This document shows positions 58,745-64,000 of a DNA stretch of 64,000 nt, piece after piece; within the stretch, counting starts at the first letter, position 1; the number at the start of each line of letters is the position of its first letter. Below the pieces are notes generated by a model. The model was not told the DNA's origin, searched no databases, and saw nothing but the letters and a program-made list of their open reading frames with translations. Made by a program: the position numbers and the translations under genes. Source of the stretch: Myxococcus stipitatus (GTDB lineage Bacteria; Myxococcota; Myxococcia; Myxococcales; Myxococcaceae). Location: the NCBI RefSeq assembly GCF_021412625.1, contig NZ_JAKCFI010000011.1, positions 210,647 through 274,646 of the forward strand, in the 5' to 3' direction.

Positions 58745-59722
58745 TCATCCCCTCACGCCGTGGAGCCGGCCAGGGTGCGAGGCTGGGGGCCTGGGCGTGT
58801 CGCGCGCCCGTCGTGCCAGGGTGAAGCCGAACCAAAGGCCGTAGGCGCAGAGCAGGAATACCGCCGTCGCGCCAAGGGCCCAGCCGAGGCTCCCGGTCAC
58901 CTTGCGAACGATGATGAAGAAGTCTCCGGCCAGGCCCAGCGCCAGGGTGACCGTGGCGGCCAGGATCATGCGGCTCGCGAACCGGTGAAACCGTTCGGTG
59001 TCTTCGCCGTGCTCCACCATGCGGTGGTAGGCGGCGGGGGCCAGCAGGAAGAGGATGCTCACGGTCATCATGACGAGGGCAGCGAGGTGCACGTACCTGG
59101 ACGAGGCGGGGAGCTTCTCGAACGCGGGCATCAGGACGGTGGTGAACTGGAACCCGAGGAGAGCCTGGACCCCGGGGAGGATGACGCGTGCTTCCGTCAG
59201 GACGTGCTGGATGCGGTCCTTGAGTTCGGTCTGCCCCCGCGCCTCGTGATGGTCGTCCATGTCCGTCCTCCGACGCTCGTTCCTCTTTCGCCACAGATCG
59301 GCCGCCTCCAGGCCGTACAGGAGTGCGAACGCGACCATGGCCGTCCCCAGTCCGAGTGTGACGCCCCAGGCCCGTCCGAGGACCTTCTCGCCCGCGACAA
59401 AGGCGAGGATCGCGAGCGCCGCGATGATGGGCAGCACGACTCCCTCGAGGAGCCGCGTCACGAACCGGTGGAGCCGTGGCGTGTCCTGTCCACGCTCGAC
59501 GATGCGGTGGTAGTTCCCTGGGGTGATGAGGAGGACCACGGCGAGAAGCAGCAGGGAGAGCTCCACCAGCATCAGGAAGTGGGTGCCGCGGGGGAGCGAC
59601 TCGTAGCCTTCCTCGAAGAACATGCGGAAGCCGAACCCCATCAGCACCTGGGTGCCCAGCATGAGGATCCGGGTCTCGTCGAGTGATTGCTGAATCCGGG
59701 TTGTCAGCTCGGGCCGTGTCAT
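58745..59722 (-). CDS. Membrane protein with two tandem DUF6328-like repeats
   Basis: 325 residues from MTRPELTTRIQQSLDETRIL. Residues ~1-145 and ~163-310 repeat the same pattern: RIQ..LxETRxLxxGxQxLxGF, a helix pair with HLxxL...LL, then (A/N)YHR(I/M)VE(R/H)G(Q/E)DTxRxHRF, then two more helices. Each unit has four membrane helices, as in single-copy DUF6328 proteins, so this is an internal duplication joined by a charged linker (WRKRNERRRTDMDDHHEARG). The conserved YHR and HRF residues may bind haem or metal. Function unknown. Confidence 0.75.
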   Translation of the reverse strand: MTRPELTTRIQQSLDETRILMLGTQVLMGFGFRMFFEEGYESLPRGTHFLMLVELSLLLLAVVLLITPGNYHRIVERGQDTPRLHRFVTRLLEGVVLPIIAALAILAFVAGEKVLGRAWGVTLGLGTAMVAFALLYGLEAADLWRKRNERRRTDMDDHHEARGQTELKDRIQHVLTEARVILPGVQALLGFQFTTVLMPAFEKLPASSRYVHLAALVMMTVSILFLLAPAAYHRMVEHGEDTERFHRFASRMILAATVTLALGLAGDFFIIVRKVTGSLGWALGATAVFLLCAYGLWFGFTLARRARDTPRPPASHPGRLHGVRG

Positions 59723-60272
59723 CGTTCCCTCGGGATGGCTCCGGGAGTCCTTTGATTCGAGTGGGGCACCCTCCGCTGTGCGATTCCACGAAGTCGCTCG
59801 GTCGATACGCCAGGGATGGGCATCGACAATGGCTCTCGCTCGACTGGTGGGGCCAGCGGCGTCCATCCGCATCGTGGGCTCGCCTCGCTCCTTGCTGGGC
59901 TAGTGTGGGGCGCATGCATGCCGGGCTGAATCGGCCATGTTTCCGTGTCGAAGGACCAGAGGTTCACCGCTACCCGTGAGAGGCTCGGACTCGCGTGCCG
60001 TCAGCTCGGCGATGGCCGAGTCGCCTTTGAATTCCTCCTTCATGCGGATGACGGCGACTTCGGGCAGGTAGCGCCCGGCGCGGGGGAGCGGCCTCCGGCG
60101 GCGGCCTGGGGCTCAGCCGAGGCCGCTTGACGCGTCAAGCGCTACGGTTGACGCGTCAATTCCGGTCCCCCAGGTGGACTTGTCGCAGAGGGTCGAAGGG
60201 GGGCGTCATGGCGCGGCCCGTGCATGGTGGCGCCGAGCCTGCTCCTCCTACGCCCTGACGGAAGGATTTCGC
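59723..60272. other. Intergenic region with tandem palindromes
   Basis: 550 bases between divergent genes with no convincing coding sequence; short open frames here lack codon bias or a ribosome site. Its notable content is the pair of palindromes at 60125-60159, listed separately. Confidence 0.5.
60125..60159. promoter_or_regulatory. Two copies of palindrome TTGACGCGTCAA, 21 bases apart
   Basis: TTGACGCGTCAA occurs at 60127-60138 (extended to a 16-base perfect palindrome, GCTTGACGCGTCAAGC) and again at 60148-60159. Centre-to-centre distance is 21 bases, two turns of the helix, so two dimers would sit on the same face of the DNA. It lies ~115 bases upstream of the secreted-protein gene at 60273. 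The regulator is not identified in the window. Confidence 0.7.
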
Positions 60273-61094
60273 ATGGTGTCGACGAATCGGACCTTCAATG
60301 AGGTGATGCCTCGACGGGGCTCCTGCTGTATCCCGACTTCGCGCTTTTCTGTGTCTCATGCACCTGGCGCCGGGTTGTCGTGGCTGAGGCTTTTCCGTCA
60401 AAACACCTCCCTGGCGTTGCTGATGGTTTTGCTCACTGCTTTGGCGCCAACCTTTGCATTCGCCGCACACCTCAAGACCATCGACGGCAAGTGGTTCGAC
60501 TTCATGCCTTCTGGGGTCTATACGCTCCTGAAGTCAGGGCGGCTCCAAGTTCAAGTTCTCCAAGCTCCGTCCGGTCCCCCGGGTGTTGGGAGCATCAAGG
60601 CTGTTGCTATCGCGTATGGGAAGTCGCTCGTGCGCTTTAGCGTTCAGGAGAAAAAGCTTGTCGTTTCAAGGGGCTCTTCTGATGTGAGTTCTCTTGTGGT
60701 GTTCAAGTCTGCGGAAAATCCCAGTGGTTGGCGGGTGTTTTTGATATCCGATCCTGCCTCCTATGTCGATGTCAGCCTGGCCAGCGCGCCGTCAGGTAGC
60801 TTCCTTAATGTGGCTGCTGAAGTTTCTCCCTTCTTTCGAAGGCAGGGGATTCATGGACTCCTGGGGAATGGCAATCAGGGCCCGACGGATGATATTGTGG
60901 ACAATGAACTGCTCGCCAAGAAATTCAGGGTTCTGGAGAGCGGAAATTTGTTTACGTGTGACCCTGCCAACTGCCAGCTTGTGTCATTGACCGCTGCGGA
61001 CAAGTCGGTGAGTCAACCGGTCAAGGCTCCTCAGGGGTATGTCAAAGTCGACATCGCCAAGCTTCCGGTGTCCCCGGTTACGGCGAACCGGTGA
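60273..61094 (+). CDS. Secreted von Willebrand factor D-like domain protein
   Basis: 273 residues from the ATG at 60273 (GGAAGGA upstream). A signal-like segment NTSLALLMVLLTALAPTFAF ends near residue 63, giving an unusually long n-region; a later start is possible. The mature part HLKTIDGKWFDFMPSGVYTL then SIKAVAIAYGKSLVRFSVQE then FFRRQGIHGLLGNGNQGPTD follows the VWD pattern (D/H...DG..F.F...G.Y.L and GLLGN). Base composition is clearly lower in GC than most of the window, hinting at transfer. Probably extracellular. Confidence 0.65.
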   Translation: MVSTNRTFNEVMPRRGSCCIPTSRFSVSHAPGAGLSWLRLFRQNTSLALLMVLLTALAPTFAFAAHLKTIDGKWFDFMPSGVYTLLKSGRLQVQVLQAPSGPPGVGSIKAVAIAYGKSLVRFSVQEKKLVVSRGSSDVSSLVVFKSAENPSGWRVFLISDPASYVDVSLASAPSGSFLNVAAEVSPFFRRQGIHGLLGNGNQGPTDDIVDNELLAKKFRVLESGNLFTCDPANCQLVSLTAADKSVSQPVKAPQGYVKVDIAKLPVSPVTANR

Positions 61095-61156
61095 AGATTG
61101 GTTTTGGTGCCGCTTGATTGTGGATTGCAAGATTTGGATTCTGCTGGGATGGTGCT

Positions 61157-61489
61157 ATGCCGATGACTCAGAAACGATTGTTGCTCGCCAGTTTGTTGCT
61201 AGCCCTCGCCTTTCCTGCCATCGCGCAGGGTCCACCTGTCAGGGAGGAGTGGAAGCGGGCGGCGAAGGCTGCCTGTGGAAACAACTACATTCCCAAGGTC
61301 GACCTCAACTCACTCGATCAGGAGCTGTGTGTGGTCACTTGCGAGCCTGCTGTCAAGACGGCTCAGAGAAAGAGCGGCGTGCGTCTTGCTGATGGCTCCC
61401 CCTGTCATAAACACCATCTTACAGCCCCGCCTTTCCCACTGTTGTTTGGCAAATGCAGAAGTGGGTCCTGTGACGTGTCGATGCCATGA
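61157..61489 (+). CDS. Small secreted protein of unknown function
   Basis: 110 residues from the ATG at 61157. Signal peptide MPMTQKRLLLASLLLALAFP with cleavage after AIAQ. The mature chain of ~86 residues has six Cys (AACGNN, LCVVTC, SPCHKH, GKCRSGSC), likely three disulfides. It is 62 bases downstream of the VWD-like gene on the same strand and shares its lower GC. No family recognised. Confidence 0.6.
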   Translation: MPMTQKRLLLASLLLALAFPAIAQGPPVREEWKRAAKAACGNNYIPKVDLNSLDQELCVVTCEPAVKTAQRKSGVRLADGSPCHKHHLTAPPFPLLFGKCRSGSCDVSMP

Positions 61490-61888
61490 GGCGGGTCGCG
61501 CGCGCCAGCCGAAATTCGGAGCCGAGTCCTGCCCGGCATTCGTAGGCCAGGGCTTCAGCTTGGAGACTGATTACAAAAGTCGGCCAGAGATTGGCTGGAC
61601 GTTGTTGTTCCAGGGCCGTGGTCTGAGATCGCCTGCATGAAAGCAGGTTCGACGTGGCCAGCCTTGGGGGAATAGCCCTCAGTGATCACCCAAAACCGGA
61701 CAAAAACTGTCATGGCTCGGCGCAACAGGTCCTCCGGAGCTCGGCGAACCGGGGCGGGGTGACTTCGGCCAGCCCGCGCGGCAAGTGGCCCGGGTGCTAC
61801 GCATGGGGCGGGGACGCGGAGCGCAGCTACTGGCGCGTGCTGGATGCGGCGGGGGTGCTGCAGGGCGACGCGCAGGTCTCTGTCTGAT
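61490..61888. other. Region with possible gene remnant
   Basis: About 400 bases without a clear gene. A short plus-strand frame ends at 61887 with the phrase CYAWGGDAERSYWRVLDAAG directly before a strong terminator, as if it were the 3' end of a decayed gene; its beginning is not recognisable. Near 61680-61715 the sequence GTGATCACCCAAAACCGGAC looks like a mobile-element end, but no inverted partner was found. Confidence 0.35.
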
Positions 61889-61920
61889 GAAGCCCAGCAC
61901 TCACGAGAGTGCTGGGCTTC
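61889..61920 (+). terminator. Strong hairpin terminator
   Basis: GAAGCCCAGCACTC (61889-61902) and GAGTGCTGGGCTTC (61907-61920) form a perfect 14-bp stem with a 4-base loop ACGA, followed by TATTCG. The best intrinsic-terminator-like structure in the window; it separates a remnant frame on the plus strand from the convergent protease gene and may serve both. Confidence 0.7.
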
Positions 61921-61998
61921 TATTCGCCCGAGTCGATCCATATGCCCTTTGTATACTCCAGATGTGGGACTATGGATCTTCAGCTTCAACTCAATCCT

Positions 61999-63516
61999 TT
62001 ACCACCCGTTCCTGTACCAGGATTGTCGCACTGCTCCGTCGGGGGCGGTGTAGAAAACATCGAGATGTCCAGCGGTCTTGCTCACAGCGCTTGGCGCAGA
62101 GGCCAGCTCTCCGCCGAGCCACGACCAACCGCTCCAACTTGCACCATTCCAGGTGTTGATCCACATGCTGTTGTCCGCGCTGCGGGCGAACACGTCCAGA
62201 AGGTTGGCCCCCCGTGAAGCCACCGTAGGAGACGAAATGAAGTTGCCACCCAGCGATGACCAACCGCTCCACGTGGAGCCATTCCAGTACTTCTGGATGA
62301 TGGAGTTGTCCGTCCCTCGGGCGAACACGTCTATTCGGTTGGCGCCCGAACTCACCGCTGCTGGCTCCGACGCCAGGGTGCCGTCGAGCGCGCCCCACGG
62401 ACTCCAAGTGGAGCCAGTCCAGTATGACTGCCACAGCTTGTTGTCGGTGCCCCTGACGAACAAGTCCATCCGGTTCGAGCCCCACGAGGCCACGGTGGGG
62501 CCCGAGGTGAAGTTTCCGCCCAGCGACGACCAGTTGGTCCACGTGGTCCCAGTCCAGGACTTCTGCTGGATGGTGTTGTCGTTCGCCAGGGCGAACACGT
62601 CGATGGTGACGGAGTCCCGGCTCACCGCCGCTGGCGCTGACGACAGGGAGATGCCGCCAAGCGAACCCCATGTGCTCCATGCTCCATTCCAGTATCTCTG
62701 CCACAATTGGTTGTCTGGCCCTCGGGCGAATACGTCCATCCGGTTCGCGCCGCGAGCGGCCACCGCGGGCCCGGAGGTAAGATTTCCACCCAGCGACTCC
62801 CAATAAACACCATACGTCTGTTGTGCACCGATTTGGTCTGTGACGCTGAGGTTGCCATTCCCATTCCACTGGGGATTGCAGTAGTTCATCACCGAACTCA
62901 GGTCCCACGCTCCGATGGTCTGGTCACCATTGGAGCCCTGCGGGGGCTCGGTGCAAGATCCTGGAGTGTCTGGCCGGTTCTGCTCGTGGGCGTAGCCCAT
63001 GGCGTGGCCGAACTCATGCACTGCGATGGTTTCGATGCAGTACTGGAGTGTATTGCGGCAGCTCGGGCTCCAGTTGTTGAACGTGAAGTTCAGCACCATT
63101 CCTTGCGCAACGCTGTTGAGCTGGTTACCCAGCCCCTTCGTATGAGGGCCGGCGTCGCTGATATTGATGCGGATACCGGGCGCCCCCGCCGCACAAGTGC
63201 CCCAGCCAGTGAAGTGAATACCGGAACGTGCCTCCCACGTACGAGCCACCGCATTGCGGACCCACTGTCGTTGCGTTCCGTCGTTCACCCCCGGGTTCTC
63301 CCAGCACACGGGCACACTCATGGGGCGCCACAGGCGCGCGGAGGCCACGTAGAGTTCCGCCTGACTGTTGCGCATGGCCTCTGCGGGCGACGTACTGGGC
63401 TCCACGGATCCAGGTGTCTCCGCTCCGCTGCCACAGGCGAGCAGCGTTCCCAATCCCAATGAAGCGAGCAGCACCGCCCCCCGGCGGGGTGCAATTTCAA
63501 TCAGCATGGTGTCCAT
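61999..63516 (-). CDS. Metzincin-type zinc protease lipoprotein with PLL-like lectin propeller
   Basis: 505 residues from the ATG at 63516 (AAGGGTGGAG upstream). A lipobox LGTLLAC lies near residue 28. The protease domain (~residues 50-255) carries HEFGHAMGYAHEQ, the HExxHxxGxxH zinc site of metzincins, followed by SSVMNYCNPQW, a Met-turn-like SVMNY. Residues ~265-505 are six repeats of ~48 residues, each with WSxWxSLGG...xxPxxVSxGxxxxDVFARGxDNxxWxxxWNG, like the PLL/DUF346 beta-propeller that binds fucosylated sugars. It is an exported, membrane-anchored hydrolase aimed at glycosylated targets, plausible for predation. Confidence 0.85.
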   Translation of the reverse strand: MDTMLIEIAPRRGAVLLASLGLGTLLACGSGAETPGSVEPSTSPAEAMRNSQAELYVASARLWRPMSVPVCWENPGVNDGTQRQWVRNAVARTWEARSGIHFTGWGTCAAGAPGIRINISDAGPHTKGLGNQLNSVAQGMVLNFTFNNWSPSCRNTLQYCIETIAVHEFGHAMGYAHEQNRPDTPGSCTEPPQGSNGDQTIGAWDLSSVMNYCNPQWNGNGNLSVTDQIGAQQTYGVYWESLGGNLTSGPAVAARGANRMDVFARGPDNQLWQRYWNGAWSTWGSLGGISLSSAPAAVSRDSVTIDVFALANDNTIQQKSWTGTTWTNWSSLGGNFTSGPTVASWGSNRMDLFVRGTDNKLWQSYWTGSTWSPWGALDGTLASEPAAVSSGANRIDVFARGTDNSIIQKYWNGSTWSGWSSLGGNFISSPTVASRGANLLDVFARSADNSMWINTWNGASWSGWSWLGGELASAPSAVSKTAGHLDVFYTAPDGAVRQSWYRNGW

Positions 63517-63966
63517 CTCCACCCTTCTTCGCCAGGCGGGGCCGAAGTGGTCCTTTCGCTCCGGCGAGGAAGTGGAGTGCCTCTTTGGCATAGTTGGTCA
63601 ATTCACTGTTGGTGAATTTCGGATTTGGGCGTTGTTTTGGTTGCGGTGGACGTTTGCTGTGCTGTCGTTGCGTGCAAGAGGGGGGCGTCGGCGGAGCGGG
63701 AAACTCGCGGTGCAGGGGTGCCAGCCAAACGGCTCGCCCGCATGGGTATTTTCTAAACCAACGATCGTGATTCTCGAACGGCCTGGGGGTGCGCGAGTGC
63801 CCCGCGTTCTGCTGCCGGCGTGAAGCCTTATTCGTTGTTCAAGTCCTTCAAGCGGGGCCATGGGGCCAGCAGGCTGAGAGATCCCCGCATTTGAGCGAGC
63901 AGATCGCCAGTCGCCTGCCCGACGGCTCCGTGCGAGGCGGGATGGTGTCGAGCAAGAGGAGAGGCC
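63517..63966. other. Intergenic region, nothing recognised
   Basis: 450 bases between the protease gene and the gene starting at 63967. The 63590-63660 part is lower in GC and may hold the protease promoter. Short open frames on both strands show no family resemblance and no ribosome site. Confidence 0.4.
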
Positions 63967-64000
63967 ATGCTGGTACGCAAGGTGGCCATCAACGAAGAGC
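63967..64000 (+). CDS. Start of a gene running off the right edge
   Basis: ATG at 63967 preceded by an excellent ribosome site (AGAGGAGAGG, 3-4 bases away). Only MLVRKVAINEE is visible, too little to name a product. Confidence 0.5.
   Translation, partial: MLVRKVAINEE

Noticed and set aside
59945..60130. Short plus-strand open frame before the tandem palindromes
   Set aside because: No ribosome site, no family resemblance, and its stop lies inside the palindrome.
61555..61989. Minus-strand open frame that might be a transposase fragment
   Set aside because: I could not recognise a transposase motif, and it contains the terminator hairpin; only a faint mobile-element-like end is visible.
63598..63861. 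Minus-strand open frame of 87 codons
   Set aside because: Arg/Pro-rich, no ribosome site and no recognisable domain.
1..64000. CRISPR arrays, rRNA genes, replication origin
   Set aside because: No regularly spaced short repeats, no rRNA-like sequence and no cluster of DnaA boxes were seen.

Overview
The window is very GC-rich, bacterial and typical of a myxobacterium (Myxococcota, probably Myxococcaceae or a close relative). The reasons are a Hanks-type Ser/Thr kinase with a long acidic tail, a roadblock/LC7 protein, many lipoproteins and secreted beta-barrel proteins, an APC permease with a large cytosolic tail, and a large nonribosomal peptide synthetase (NRPS) locus. All calls rest on reading the sequence and recalling protein families; no search was run.

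Left arm (1-26.7 kb): mostly housekeeping and accessory genes. These are a partial metallo-beta-lactamase-fold hydrolase, a NicO/UreH-like transporter that runs tail-to-tail into a truncated OxyR-like regulator, a divergent SDR/TetR pair with a clean palindromic operator, an enoyl-CoA hydratase, a 7TM chemoreceptor, outer-membrane proteins, a permease, the kinase, dehydrogenases, a roadblock/LC7 protein and a WGR/beta-propeller protein. Between 3.58 and 3.87 kb, just downstream of a conserved gene of unknown function, two minus-strand RNAs each contain a circularly permuted tRNA-like fold: T-arm, acceptor 3' strand, a 13-base linker, acceptor 5' strand, then D-arm.

Biosynthetic cluster (26.8-58.2 kb): a minus-strand operon of eleven tightly overlapping genes starts near 36.6 kb. 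It encodes a split transketolase, a LysW-type amino-group carrier protein, LysX-, LysY-, LysZ- and LysK-like enzymes, an HK97-fold encapsulin-like shell protein, a PAPS-type sulfotransferase, an atypical SDR and an acyl-CoA dehydrogenase. Facing away from it, on the plus strand, are an acyl-AMP ligase, a three-module NRPS (C-A-PCP x3 plus TE) and a DHA2/HlyD exporter pair. A third group follows: a stand-alone carrier protein, CysD, CysN, CysC, a 2OG-Fe(II) oxygenase, a zinc-type dehydrogenase and a ProC-like reductase. My reading is that a carrier-protein-bound amino acid is reduced to a semialdehyde, extended by two carbons, released, cyclised/reduced and sulfated with PAPS made by the cluster's own CysDNC. 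The resulting proline-like building block would be used by the two NRPS A domains that share an identical 1,460-base tract, with some steps possibly inside a protein nanocompartment. The product is unknown.

Right arm (58.2-64 kb): a small lipoprotein, a tandem-duplicated DUF6328-like membrane protein, then a lower-GC stretch with secreted proteins (a VWD-like protein, a Cys-containing small protein, and a metzincin lipoprotein with a lectin-like propeller). A gene running off the right end begins at 63967. Two copies of a 12-base palindrome, 21 bases apart, lie upstream of the VWD-like gene.
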